Shown: positions 27,731-36,814, numbered from the stretch's first letter. The stretch is DNA of 64,000 nt from Aquimarina sp. ERC-38 (GCF_026222555.1 NZ_CP098511.1:1469501-1533500), one strand, 5' to 3'. Notes: generated from the sequence alone by a model not told the origin. Made by a program: numbers and translations.

Positions 27731-29497
27731 ATGTATTTTATAAGATTTATGTTTGGTTTGTTCGTATTACTTTTAACAACAAGTAATTTTTATAATGTAA
27801 AACTAGAGATTACCGACTTTACAAATTTGAGAAGGAATAAAGCAAAATTGGAAAGTATACATCTAAGAACCAATGATACGCTGAAAAAATACTCATTTGA
27901 TGAACTAAGTGATAAGTATAGCTCATGCGAAGACTCCTTATGTAAGAGTATATATGCGAATTACTATCTTATTAAAGCAAAAAAGGTTAAGAAATCAAAT
28001 TATATTGCTGAAGGTTATATTCTACAGTCTTATGTAAATAAAAAAGACAGGTTGTTAGCTATTAAGTATACTGATAGTGCAATTGATATCACAAAAGATT
28101 TAAAAAACAATTTATATCCCGCAAAAGCTTACCTTCAAAAAGGTAGTTACTACTATTTTATAAATAGATTTGATGAAGCACTTGATAATTATCTTTTAGC
28201 AAATAAAAGAATTCATGAATCAGGTAATAATCTATACCTAGAAATAAGAATTAGGAACAGCCTAGGAAATTTGAAGAATATTATAAATCAAAGTGAAGAA
28301 GGGATTAAATACTTTGAACAAAATATTAGAGTAATTGATTCTCTAGATTCAAATAAAAAAATTGAATATTTTTTTTATTATAAAAATGCTCTTGCAGGTA
28401 TTGCTGATGCTTACAATAGACTTAGAAAATTGAATCAAGGTTTACCCTTCATAAAAGAAGGATTGAATTTAGCTCATAAAGATAAATCCGAGTCATTTAT
28501 AGTTTTATTCCGAATGTCATATGGTATTAATAGATATTTTGCTAAAGAGTACAAAACTGCTAAAGATACGCTGGAAAAAGTAGTGAATTACTACTATAAA
28601 AATTCCTATGACCTAAATAAAGCCGTAGCTGACTTATATTATGCTAAAACCCTAATCAATTTAAAACAAAAGGATTCTGCTATTACTATACTTAAGGATA
28701 TTGATTCTTTCATAACTGATAAAACCTACTTTATAGAAATCAGAGATACTTATCAAATACTTTTGGAAGATAGTAAAAAGAAAGAAAATTTTCATGAACA
28801 ACTTTACTATCTTAATAAGTTGATTAGGTATGATAGTATATCAAGCGGTAGACAATTTGAAGTAAGCAATAAGTTTAATAAGCAAATTGAGCAAAGTAAA
28901 CTTAAAGAACAGCGAATAGCTCTTCTTAAAGAAGTAGATCAAAAGAAAGAAACGTCGAACTTATTATTGCTATTTCTATCTGTATTGTTGTTTATAACAC
29001 CCGTATTGATTTACCATTATTACAAAAAACAGAAACGTTATAAAATAAAGTTTGAAGAAGTTCTTAAACGTAACCAACAAGTATCTTCATCTAAAAAGAA
29101 AGTGAAAAGTATCGGTGATAATAATATACCAGAGAAGTTGATTAAAGAGATTGAGGATAAATTAAATGATTTTGTAAAAAATAAAAAATTCACTGATTCG
29201 AATATAACATTATCTAGTCTTGCAAAGGAGTTTAATACAAATTCAGCCTATCTTTCTAAAATTGTTAATATCTCAGAAGGGAAAAATTTTTCTAATTTTT
29301 TAAGTACTTTAAGAATAGAATATATAATGCTTAGATTGCTAAAAGACAAAAAATACCGTGCTTATAATCTAATTCATATTGCAAAGGAAGCAGGTTTTAA
29401 CAATGAAAGGTCTTTTTCTCGAGCATTTACTAAAATTAATTCAATTTCTCCATCATATTATATAAAACGATTAAATAGTTTAGAATCAATTGATTGA
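27731..29497 (+). CDS. Membrane-bound TPR sensor with AraC-type DNA-binding domain
   Basis: 588 residues. An N-terminal hydrophobic signal/anchor (RFMFGLFVLLLTTSNFY), then about 330 residues of TPR-like helix pairs (AYLQKGSYYYFINRFDEALD) that should lie in the periplasm. A membrane helix follows (LLLLFLSVLLFITPVLIYHY, about 412-433), then a basic linker and a C-terminal AraC/XylS helix-turn-helix pair (LSSLAKEFNTNSAYLSKIVN and IHIAKEAGFNNERSFSRAF). This one-component architecture is common in flavobacteria and is thought to sense extracytoplasmic signals. It is directly upstream of the double-glycine peptide and S9 peptidase genes and shares an upstream box with them, so it is the likely regulator and possibly the receptor of the processed peptide. 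Confidence 0.8.
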   Translation: MYFIRFMFGLFVLLLTTSNFYNVKLEITDFTNLRRNKAKLESIHLRTNDTLKKYSFDELSDKYSSCEDSLCKSIYANYYLIKAKKVKKSNYIAEGYILQSYVNKKDRLLAIKYTDSAIDITKDLKNNLYPAKAYLQKGSYYYFINRFDEALDNYLLANKRIHESGNNLYLEIRIRNSLGNLKNIINQSEEGIKYFEQNIRVIDSLDSNKKIEYFFYYKNALAGIADAYNRLRKLNQGLPFIKEGLNLAHKDKSESFIVLFRMSYGINRYFAKEYKTAKDTLEKVVNYYYKNSYDLNKAVADLYYAKTLINLKQKDSAITILKDIDSFITDKTYFIEIRDTYQILLEDSKKKENFHEQLYYLNKLIRYDSISSGRQFEVSNKFNKQIEQSKLKEQRIALLKEVDQKKETSNLLLLFLSVLLFITPVLIYHYYKKQKRYKIKFEEVLKRNQQVSSSKKKVKSIGDNNIPEKLIKEIEDKLNDFVKNKKFTDSNITLSSLAKEFNTNSAYLSKIVNISEGKNFSNFLSTLRIEYIMLRLLKDKKYRAYNLIHIAKEAGFNNERSFSRAFTKINSISPSYYIKRLNSLESID

Positions 29498-29511
29498 TTT
29501 TTAATAAAAAG

Positions 29512-29524
29512 GACAATTTATAAA
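29512..29524 (+). promoter_or_regulatory. Candidate operator ahead of the peptide gene
   Basis: gacaatttataaa, identical to the box at 27644-27656 upstream of the regulator, 84 bp before the ATG of the precursor peptide. Suggests joint control by the TPR-AraC protein. Confidence 0.45.
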
Positions 29525-29607
29525 TTATCTTGTATTACTTAATCTTTCTTTAAGATAAAATTTTCAAACAAACTATATTTACTATTCTAAAATTTAAAAC
29601 TCATTTT

Positions 29608-29763
29608 ATGGAAACAAGTAAAAACAAAACTGAACTTTTAAAATTAAAAAAAATTAAAGTTGCAAAATTAGACGCTTCTCAAAAAGCATCATTAAATGGA
29701 GGAAACTGTAGCAATGGATTGGAAGATGTTTCTAGAGCAGGAGATTGTCCATATAATTCCTAA
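29608..29763 (+). CDS. Double-glycine-leader precursor peptide (RiPP/pheromone-like)
   Basis: A 51-residue peptide. The leader is lysine/leucine-rich (LLKLKKIKVAKLDASQKASL) and ends in NGG, the classic double-glycine cleavage site; the core would be the 19 residues NCSNGLEDVSRAGDCPYNS with two cysteines. This plan matches Bacteroidota natural-product and lanthipeptide-like precursors. No LanB/LanC-type, radical SAM or peptidase-containing ABC transporter gene is beside it; instead a secreted S9 peptidase follows 17 bp later. The core holds a Cys-Pro bond (CPYNS), a conceivable prolyl-oligopeptidase target. A signalling peptide or a disulfide-bonded bacteriocin are the alternatives. Confidence 0.7.
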   Translation: METSKNKTELLKLKKIKVAKLDASQKASLNGGNCSNGLEDVSRAGDCPYNS

Positions 29764-29780
29764 TTTAATTGTAATATAGT

Positions 29781-31922
29781 ATGTTCTGTTCTTTTAAGAA
29801 TCTCTTTCTTTTAATGTTATTATCTTTTGGCTTAACGGGATATAGTCAAAGAGAATTGGTTACATGTAATTCAGATAGTACGGATGCCTATATATCCTTT
29901 GAGGATTTAAAAGATGATTCAAATATTGAATGGTTAAAAGAGCAGAACACCTTATCCAATAATTATTTCGAAAAGTTAAAAGTATTTACAGATCATTTAA
30001 AGGAAAAGAAGAAAAACAATAATGATAGATATATAACAAACATATCACGAGAAACAATTACTAGGGAAGGACATATTTTTTATCTGAAAAGCACAAAGGA
30101 AAATCAAAAGGTATTATATTATATAGAAAATAAAGGAGAAAAACATATAAAACTAGTTGATCTCAATGACCTTCCATTTAAAAACAAAATAAGTGAAGGT
30201 TCATACCTTACTTACTATAAACCTTCATGGAATGGAAAATACGTAGCCATCGCAATAGCTTTCAAAGGGAAAGAAACTACAACTTTATTTGTAGTTGACG
30301 TAAAAAATAAAAAATTTATAAATACTCCAATTGATTATGTACTTACCGGAGTTGGTGGTATTCACTGGGCACCCGATAATTCCGGAATATTTTATAGCAA
30401 AATAAATCCTACAAGCATAGGCACATCAGAAAATAACTTAGATACTAAAATTTTTAATTACAATATAAGGGAAAAGAAAGAAACCGAATTCTTTTCCAGG
30501 ACTAATAATCCAGTTGTAAAAATGCAACCGGAAAATTTTCCTATTGTTACCGTTGGTCATCCACAAGATACCTATCTGGTTGGACAGGTAGATAATTCCA
30601 CCCCTAATTTTGATGCTTATCTATTACCAGTACATGAATTTATAAAAAAGGATAAAAATGCGTGGATTCCTTTTTTTACAAAAGAAGAACAGATTAAAAA
30701 ATACTATCAAAAAGGAGATAGTCTGCTTTATTTAACATCTAATGAAACTCCGAACTTCGAAATCCGTGGGGTAAGTTTAAAAAGTCCAAACTTTAAAGAG
30801 CCAACAATAATCATTAAAGAAAATAGTAAAGAGGTTATTCAAGATTTTGCCCTTACCAAAGAAGGATTATTTTATGTAGCAAAAATTAACGGAGTTATTT
30901 CAAAATTATACCGAAAATATAAAGGTAAGATTACTGAAATAAAACTACCCAAATCAGCTGGAACTATACGTATCAATGGCTTAGGACACGACCAATCTTA
31001 TTTATCAGTACGTTTATACGGATGGACTTCTAAAAAGGAAAGTTACATCTTTGATTTTAAAAACAATAATTTGATCAAGGAGAAGTCAATCGATGAACAA
31101 AAACCAGTATCAACCCCTAGTTTTTTAGAAGACTTGATTATTGAAGAAATAGAAATACCATCATATGATGGTGCCATGGTGCCTTTATCCTTAGTTTATC
31201 ATAAAGATTTAAAGAAGGACGGTACTGCCCCTGTAGTATTGGAAGCCTATGGAGCTTATGGAGTTACATGGGTACCTTCTTACTTTTATCATTTATTAAT
31301 GCCAGTTTTGGAAGGTGGTGTTTATGCACTAGCTCACGTAAGAGGTGGTGGATCCAAAGGTAGAAAGTGGTATGAACAAGGATTCAAAAAAACAAAATCA
31401 AATACCTGGAAAGATGTTATTGCCTGTAGTGAATATCTTATTAAAGAAAAATATACGTCAAAACAAAAGATTGCTTTATGGGGGGGTAGCGCCGGAGGAA
31501 TTGCAACTGGAATGGCTATGGTAGAAAGGCCAGAGCTTTATGGAGCTGCTATTTTTGATTTTGCGGTATTAAATCCATCGAGATTTGAATTTGGAATTAA
31601 CGGGCCTGATTTTGCTAAAGAATTTGGATCCGTTAAGAATCCGGAAGAAAAAAAATATTTATGTGCTATGGATCCTTTTAACAATCTTAAGAAAGGAACT
31701 ACATACCCACCTACCCTAATACATGTAGGTATGAATGATAACAGAGTATCACCATGGCAATCTATAAAATTCGCAGCTAAGCTGAAAGACTATAATTCAG
31801 CAGATAATCCTGTACTACTGCATACAGATTTTGAATCCGGTCATGGGTATAACGAAGCTCAAAGTAAAAGAGATCAACGCTATCTTAATGCTATTGTATT
31901 TGCTTTAGAGAATACCAAATAG
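29781..31922 (+). CDS. Secreted S9A prolyl oligopeptidase family peptidase 1
   Basis: 713 residues. An N-terminal signal segment (FLLMLLSFGLTGYSQ) exports it; then the family's beta-propeller N-domain (about 100-420) and the alpha/beta-hydrolase domain. The catalytic triad is in place: Ser570 in GGSAGG, Asp653 in GMNDNRVSP, His688 in ESGHGYN. The HVRGGGSKGRKWYEQG block is also typical of prolyl oligopeptidases. These enzymes cut short peptides after proline and some process RiPP precursors. Located directly behind the double-glycine peptide and followed by a second peptide/peptidase pair, it most likely processes or degrades the exported peptide; the substrate is inferred. Confidence 0.85.
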   Translation: MFCSFKNLFLLMLLSFGLTGYSQRELVTCNSDSTDAYISFEDLKDDSNIEWLKEQNTLSNNYFEKLKVFTDHLKEKKKNNNDRYITNISRETITREGHIFYLKSTKENQKVLYYIENKGEKHIKLVDLNDLPFKNKISEGSYLTYYKPSWNGKYVAIAIAFKGKETTTLFVVDVKNKKFINTPIDYVLTGVGGIHWAPDNSGIFYSKINPTSIGTSENNLDTKIFNYNIREKKETEFFSRTNNPVVKMQPENFPIVTVGHPQDTYLVGQVDNSTPNFDAYLLPVHEFIKKDKNAWIPFFTKEEQIKKYYQKGDSLLYLTSNETPNFEIRGVSLKSPNFKEPTIIIKENSKEVIQDFALTKEGLFYVAKINGVISKLYRKYKGKITEIKLPKSAGTIRINGLGHDQSYLSVRLYGWTSKKESYIFDFKNNNLIKEKSIDEQKPVSTPSFLEDLIIEEIEIPSYDGAMVPLSLVYHKDLKKDGTAPVVLEAYGAYGVTWVPSYFYHLLMPVLEGGVYALAHVRGGGSKGRKWYEQGFKKTKSNTWKDVIACSEYLIKEKYTSKQKIALWGGSAGGIATGMAMVERPELYGAAIFDFAVLNPSRFEFGINGPDFAKEFGSVKNPEEKKYLCAMDPFNNLKKGTTYPPTLIHVGMNDNRVSPWQSIKFAAKLKDYNSADNPVLLHTDFESGHGYNEAQSKRDQRYLNAIVFALENTK

Positions 31923-32041
31923 AAAATATATGATCCTTTATAAAATTTACTAAATTTGAGAAGTTAGTTTAAAATTTTTTATTTAACTATAGTCATGCTT
32001 ATTGAGAAAACTATTGGAATGCTTATAACTATAACCGCCTT

Positions 32042-32119
32042 ATGACCATTCCTACATTAACCAGTTCCCAAATGTCACGATTAAATGCAGGAAGAGGAAA
32101 CGGAGACGATTTGGATTAG
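32042..32119 (+). CDS. Second short leader peptide (possible decayed precursor)
   Basis: A 25-residue frame, MTIPTLTSSQMSRLNAGRGN followed by GDDLD. The piece LTSSQMSRLNAG lines up with LDASQKASLNGG of the first precursor, with an Ala-Gly in place of Gly-Gly, followed by an eight-residue core. The leader is shorter than usual and the frame is closed upstream by a TGA, so the 5' end may be lost or the start different. It sits in the same position relative to the second S9 peptidase as the first peptide does to the first, which is the main support. Confidence 0.45.
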   Translation: MTIPTLTSSQMSRLNAGRGNGDDLD

Positions 32120-32178
32120 GGGGTAAGTACATAGCTACCAAAGTTTTTCTTTAATTTCCACCTACAGAACTATCCTTT

Positions 32179-34344
32179 ATGTTTTCTAAAATACCAATAA
32201 TTCTAATTTTTTATATGAACTTGGTTATATTGCCTGGTTCTAATATTAAAGCTCAAAATGATAGCATACAGGTTTATCATGGAAAAAAGATTATTGATAA
32301 ATACAGTTACCTTCAAAATTTAAAGGATAGTTCTGTTATAAAATGGTTTGAACAACAAAATAAGGAAGCTTCTACGTTTTTAGATTTAATAGATAACCGA
32401 GAACGTTTAGATAGTTTGCAAAGATATTTCCTAAACCAGGATTCGGAACTTATTACAAATATCAAATCAACCTTTACCGATGATTTTTATTATCTAAAGC
32501 AAGAAAAGAATGGAGATCATATCAAATTATTTAGAAAAGATGCTAAAAGTAATATAGAAGAGTTAATTTTTGATCTTCAGGAATATAATGGTGTTCATAA
32601 TTCAAACTATACCATTACCTATTACAAGCCCAGTTGGAACTCAGAAAAAGTAGTTATTGGTATGGCAGAAAAAGGAAAAGAAATTTCAAAACTACGTTTT
32701 CTTGATACAAAAACTAAAGAATTTTTTCCTGACGAAATAGAGAATACACTACCCACTTTTGGTGGGGTATACTGGTTACCAAAAAACAACGGTGTTACAT
32801 TTTTACAATTAGGTAGTGAGAAAGAAAAGATAAAAGATTATTTACAAAATACGCAAGTAGTCGTTCACAAACTGGGTAAAGGTACCCTACCCTTATTTTC
32901 TAAAGAGAACAATCCAAATGTAAATTTTAAAACAGAAGATATTCCCGTAGTTTTTAGGGATCGCCCTTTGGATAAATACCTTGTAGCTGCGGTAGCAGGT
33001 GCAACAAAATATTATGAATATTACTATACAATTGTAAAAGACAATTATATAAAAGATAAAGCCTGGCATCCCCTTTTTAGAAAAGAGGATAAAGTCTTGT
33101 CTTATTTGCAACAAAATGATTCAATAATCTACCTAACTTCAAAAGATGCTTCAAACTTTAAGTTGTGTAAAACTTCACTTTCTCCTGCTCCTGATGTTAA
33201 ATCCCCAAAAATCTTAGTTAAGGAATTTAAAGATAAAGTGATTACTAAATTTGCAATTGTAAAAGATAATATCTTCTTTACTACTTTAAAGAACGGTGTA
33301 GATGCAAAACTTTATAAGTTGAGAAGTAATGGTGAAATTGAACAGATGGAATTACCACTTAATGCGGGCAATATTACTTTAGAAACAAAAGGATTAGATG
33401 ACAGCTTTTTTGCTATAAAGCTTACAGGTTGGACTTTTCAAGAGAGACGGTTTATTTATAATTTTGAAAATAACTTTTTCAAGGAATCAAATATAAAAGA
33501 TATTAAAAATTTTAAAATTTCTAATACTATTAAAGTCGAAGAAATTGAGGTTAAGGCGCAGGATGGAGAATTAATACCTCTCTCCTTAATCTATAGAAAT
33601 GATCTGAAAAAAGATGGTCAGAATTCAACTTTTCTAACAGGTTATGGGTCTTACGGGTATTCGATAAAACCGAGTTTTTCTAAAAAAATCATGACCTGGG
33701 TGCATGAAGGTGGGGTTTATGCAATTGCTCACGTGAGAGGTGGTGGTGAAAAGGGGGACTATTGGTACAAAGGTGGATTAAAAGCTACAAAAGCTAACAC
33801 CTGGAAAGATTTTATTGCTACCGCAGAATACCTGATAAAGGAAAAATACACCTCAAAAAGTAAACTGGCTATCAGTGGAGGAAGCGCCGGTGGCATCACC
33901 GTAGGTAGAGCAATGACTGAAAAACCAGATTTATTTGCAGGTGTTATTGCCCATGTTCCATTTATGAATACCATACTCATGGAAACTGATATTAACGGGG
34001 CAAACAGTACAAAAGAGTTTGGTACTATAAAAAGTAAAGAAGAATTTAACTATTTGTATGAAATGGATTCTTTTCATCATGTTGAAAAAGGTACAAGTTA
34101 TCCTGCAACCTTGGTGACCACAGGTTTTAATGATATAAGAGTACCTTCCTGGGATCCTGCTAAGTTTTACGCTAAATTGAAAGACTATAATTCTTCTAAT
34201 AACCCTCTTCTCTTTAGTGTTGACTTTGATTCAGGACATGATGGTGGTAATTCTATTTCCAAAAGTATAAAGAATACAACGGATGCCCTTGCTTTTGCTT
34301 TTTGGAGTACTGAGCATCCTACTTACACTTTAAAGAATACTTAG
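32179..34344 (+). CDS. Secreted S9A prolyl oligopeptidase family peptidase 2
   Basis: 721 residues, a diverged paralogue of the preceding peptidase. Signal segment (IIFYMNLVILPGSNIKAQ by pattern, IPIILIFYMNLVIL as the hydrophobic core), propeller domain, then hydrolase domain with Ser569 (GGSAGG), Asp652 (GFNDIRVP) and His687 (DSGHDGG). Shared blocks include YYKPSWN and HVRGGGEKGDYWYKGG. Two tandem secreted prolyl oligopeptidases each preceded by a leader-type peptide suggests a duplicated peptide/peptidase module. An IS30 copy begins just behind the stop. Confidence 0.83.
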   Translation: MFSKIPIILIFYMNLVILPGSNIKAQNDSIQVYHGKKIIDKYSYLQNLKDSSVIKWFEQQNKEASTFLDLIDNRERLDSLQRYFLNQDSELITNIKSTFTDDFYYLKQEKNGDHIKLFRKDAKSNIEELIFDLQEYNGVHNSNYTITYYKPSWNSEKVVIGMAEKGKEISKLRFLDTKTKEFFPDEIENTLPTFGGVYWLPKNNGVTFLQLGSEKEKIKDYLQNTQVVVHKLGKGTLPLFSKENNPNVNFKTEDIPVVFRDRPLDKYLVAAVAGATKYYEYYYTIVKDNYIKDKAWHPLFRKEDKVLSYLQQNDSIIYLTSKDASNFKLCKTSLSPAPDVKSPKILVKEFKDKVITKFAIVKDNIFFTTLKNGVDAKLYKLRSNGEIEQMELPLNAGNITLETKGLDDSFFAIKLTGWTFQERRFIYNFENNFFKESNIKDIKNFKISNTIKVEEIEVKAQDGELIPLSLIYRNDLKKDGQNSTFLTGYGSYGYSIKPSFSKKIMTWVHEGGVYAIAHVRGGGEKGDYWYKGGLKATKANTWKDFIATAEYLIKEKYTSKSKLAISGGSAGGITVGRAMTEKPDLFAGVIAHVPFMNTILMETDINGANSTKEFGTIKSKEEFNYLYEMDSFHHVEKGTSYPATLVTTGFNDIRVPSWDPAKFYAKLKDYNSSNNPLLFSVDFDSGHDGGNSISKSIKNTTDALAFAFWSTEHPTYTLKNT

Positions 34345-34347
34345 ATT

Positions 34348-35451
34348 CAACACATAAATGCAACAGCTTAGCTGTTGATAAAAGCCCCCACCATAGTTTT
34401 AGCCCTAGGGCTAAAACTATGGTGGGGGCGGCGAAAAATCTCATACCTTTGGGTTGGAAAACTTAAAGAATATGGAACATTTAACGCTGGAGGAAAGGTA
34501 CAAAATATCAGCACTTTTAGAACTTAAAACCCCTAAAAAGGAAATAGCAGAACAGTTGGGTCGGGATCGCTCTACTATATATAGGGAAGTAAGACGCAAT
34601 GCTGACAACCGAAGTGGGAAGTACAATGCTGAGCTAGCCCAAAGAAAAGCCCAAAAACGCCATAAGGATAAAGCAAAGCACAAGGTTTTTACCCCTTCTA
34701 TGGAGAAGTTGGTTTGTGATGGGCTTCAAGACCACCTTAGCCCGGAACAGATCAAAGGAAGGGCTATGCTAGAGGGGACCCCTTGTGTATCGCATGAACG
34801 TATTTACCAGTTTATATGGCAGGATAAGAAAGCAGGCGGGAGAACATACCTTTGTTTGCGTAATAAGGGAAGGAAGTACCAGAAAAGAGGCGGTAAGCAA
34901 GCAGGTAGGGGGTGCATCCCTAATAGAAGGGACATAACAGAACGCCCCCGGGTAGTAGACAAAAAAGAAAGGATAGGTGACCTTGAGATTGACCTGGTGA
35001 TAGGTAAAGACCATAGAGGTGCCCTTGTCACTATAAACGATAGGGCTACAGGGATGCTAAGGATGGGACATATAGAAAACAAATCAGCCCGGGAAGTCCA
35101 GGTGAAAACGGAAGAACTACTGGAAGATTGGAAGCCCTTTATTAAAACTATTACCAGTGACAACGGGAAGGAGTTTGCAAACCATCAGGAAATAGCAGAG
35201 GAGCTTGACATTGATTTCTACTTTGCAAAACCCTACCATAGCTGGCAAAGGGGTGCCAATGAAAACCTCAACGGGCTGATAAGGCAGTATTTCCCAAAAG
35301 GTAGTAGCTTTGCAGAGATAACTAAGGAAGCGGTAGAGAAAGTAGAAAACATTTTAAACAATAGGCCTAGGAAAAGGTTCGGGTATAAAACACCCAATGA
35401 GGTATACGCAACTTTTATCAACAAAACCCAAACTGTTGCATTTATAACTTG
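34348..35451 (+). mobile_element. IS30 family insertion sequence
   Basis: About 1.1 kb. Terminal inverted repeats share ataaatgcaacag (34354-34366) with its complement ctgttgcatttat (35433-35445); a matching caa/ttg extends them to 34348 and 35451. One transposase gene fills the element and its coding sequence runs through the right repeat. A 46-bp perfect palindrome lies between the left end and the gene. No clear target duplication could be assigned. Confidence 0.8.
34384..34429. repeat. 46-bp perfect palindrome in the IS30 leader
   Basis: Two complementary 23-nt arms without spacer (left arm begins gcccccaccatag, centre ccctaggg). It lies 43 bp before the transposase ATG. As RNA it is an extremely stable hairpin that would stop read-through transcription from the flanking peptidase gene or hide the start region. 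A smaller hairpin (caacagc/gctgttg, 34361-34377) precedes it. Confidence 0.8.
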
Positions 35452-35452
35452 A
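34472..35452 (+). CDS. IS30 family transposase
   Basis: About 326 residues from the ATG at 34472. The N-terminal helix-turn-helix reads MEHLTLEERYKISALLELKT and AEQLGRDRSTIYREVRRNAD, diagnostic of IS30 transposases. The C-terminal integrase core has the DDE triad: D in GDLEIDLVIG, D in TITSDNGKEF and E in RGANENLNGLIRQYFPKG, the last also an IS30 signature. The frame appears intact, so the element may be active. Codons upstream to a TTG at 34454 are possible but unnecessary. Confidence 0.9.
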   Translation: MEHLTLEERYKISALLELKTPKKEIAEQLGRDRSTIYREVRRNADNRSGKYNAELAQRKAQKRHKDKAKHKVFTPSMEKLVCDGLQDHLSPEQIKGRAMLEGTPCVSHERIYQFIWQDKKAGGRTYLCLRNKGRKYQKRGGKQAGRGCIPNRRDITERPRVVDKKERIGDLEIDLVIGKDHRGALVTINDRATGMLRMGHIENKSAREVQVKTEELLEDWKPFIKTITSDNGKEFANHQEIAEELDIDFYFAKPYHSWQRGANENLNGLIRQYFPKGSSFAEITKEAVEKVENILNNRPRKRFGYKTPNEVYATFINKTQTVAFIT

Positions 35453-35507
35453 ATGTAGGATAACAAATAAAACAGATTGTATAGTATATTAAAGATAGTA
35501 TTCTACT

Positions 35508-36026
35508 TTGAAAAAACTTTATGATAAGAAATATTCAAATAAAATTTTTGAAGTTTTGTTTATGTTAGAAGATGTTGGTCAACGAATGATGAATTCTGTA
35601 AAAGATCTAAGCATCCGAGAGCTTGATTATGCACCTAACCCTTCCATAAACAGCATTGGCGTTGTACTTGTCCATATTTCTTCATTAGAATATTATTATC
35701 AACTCTATACATTTTCAAATAAAGGTTTTCACCCTAAAAAGCATAAATTATGGACTATAGCTTTAGAGATGGACAAAACTGCGAGACAAGAATTCAAGGA
35801 AGAATCGATTGAGTTCTATTTAGAGATATATAATAATGTTAGGTCAAATACCCTAAACCTTTTTAGCGAAGTGGATGACGAATGGTTAGAAAACTTTTCT
35901 ATAAATTCGCATAAAAATAACTATTTCGAATGGTTACATGTAATGGAGCACCAGTCTCAACATCTTGGTCAGATTTACCTGCTAAAAAGATTGTATAACT
36001 ATCAATGTAAAACAGATAGCATTTAA
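35508..36026 (+). CDS. DinB family (YfiT-like) putative metal-dependent enzyme
   Basis: 172 residues, a four-helix-bundle DinB-like protein. A histidine in SIGVVLVHISSLEYY (helix 2) and the pair in HVMEHQSQHLGQIYLLKR (helix 4) form the usual three-histidine metal site. Such proteins act as metal-dependent transferases, often with bacillithiol or mycothiol, or are stress-induced with unknown substrate. The frame starts at a TTG; the next ATG (M19) would cut into the first helix, so TTG is preferred. It sits right behind the IS30. Confidence 0.75.
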   Translation: MKKLYDKKYSNKIFEVLFMLEDVGQRMMNSVKDLSIRELDYAPNPSINSIGVVLVHISSLEYYYQLYTFSNKGFHPKKHKLWTIALEMDKTARQEFKEESIEFYLEIYNNVRSNTLNLFSEVDDEWLENFSINSHKNNYFEWLHVMEHQSQHLGQIYLLKRLYNYQCKTDSI

Positions 36027-36047
36027 AATAGTGACCTAAATACAGTT

Positions 36048-36584
36048 ATGAACTACAGCACAAAAAATTTTAGAGTTCTTATAATCATAATTACTTCGCT
36101 ATTATTTATCACCTGTTCTTCAAACGATGACGAAGAAGATTGTATGAAAATCATAACGTTTCCCGGATATCAGGTAGGCGGAACCATCCAACCTGAACGA
36201 AAATTAGAAGTACCTTGCGATTTTGAAGAGCCGGAAGAAAATGATATTATTACCATCCCATCTATCGAAAACTTTTCTTATAACGTAATTCAATTTGAGT
36301 TTACACAAGATACCGTTACCAAAACCGATAGGTTACAATTTCAAATTGAATTAAATAATAATAATAATTTTAAAGCAATCGGTTTTCCTTACTTAACCTT
36401 GCTATATGACGATGGTATAGAAGTTTCTACTAGTTATGCAAATGATGCTATCAATGCTTGTTTAGAGATTGAAGCTAATGGAAGTTGTTTGCATACTTAT
36501 GATAAAACCTTTGATGGTAGTTCTAACCAAATAGTTTTAGACACTTTCCAACTTAAGAAAGTTGAATACTTATTGACTGAATAA
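36048..36584 (+). CDS. Hypothetical lipoprotein
   Basis: 178 residues with a lipoprotein signal (RVLIIIITSLLFITCSS; lipidated cysteine about residue 23), an acidic stretch (NDDEEDC) and a C-terminal beta-rich domain. Three further cysteines (about residues 32, 56 and 137) could form disulfides. No known family recognised. It follows the DinB gene by 21 bp and may be co-transcribed. Confidence 0.55.
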   Translation: MNYSTKNFRVLIIIITSLLFITCSSNDDEEDCMKIITFPGYQVGGTIQPERKLEVPCDFEEPEENDIITIPSIENFSYNVIQFEFTQDTVTKTDRLQFQIELNNNNNFKAIGFPYLTLLYDDGIEVSTSYANDAINACLEIEANGSCLHTYDKTFDGSSNQIVLDTFQLKKVEYLLTE

Positions 36585-36814
36585 CGAGAAGAACTATTAT
36601 TGAATCCATTTTAATACATTCATAGTTTGCTTTGAGTTAGTTAAGCTATTCGATTTGTTTGTGGTTTGAAGATACATAGTGGTGGGTTAGGTAGTGTTTT
36701 TGTACGGGAAAGAGTTAAAGAGAGAGCATTTACTATATACTTGTCTCATTATTTTGGTCATCAAACTGAACTATTGAATAAAAACCGGAGAATAAAACCT
36801 ATCAAGTTCAATAA

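Noticed and set aside
29608..29763. Lanthipeptide gene cluster
   Set aside because: The precursor resembles such peptides, but no LanB/LanC/LanM or radical SAM modification gene is present in the neighbourhood, so a lanthipeptide claim is not supported.
34348..35451. Target-site duplication of the IS30
   Set aside because: Flanking trinucleotides (att left, aat right) do not match; no duplication can be claimed.
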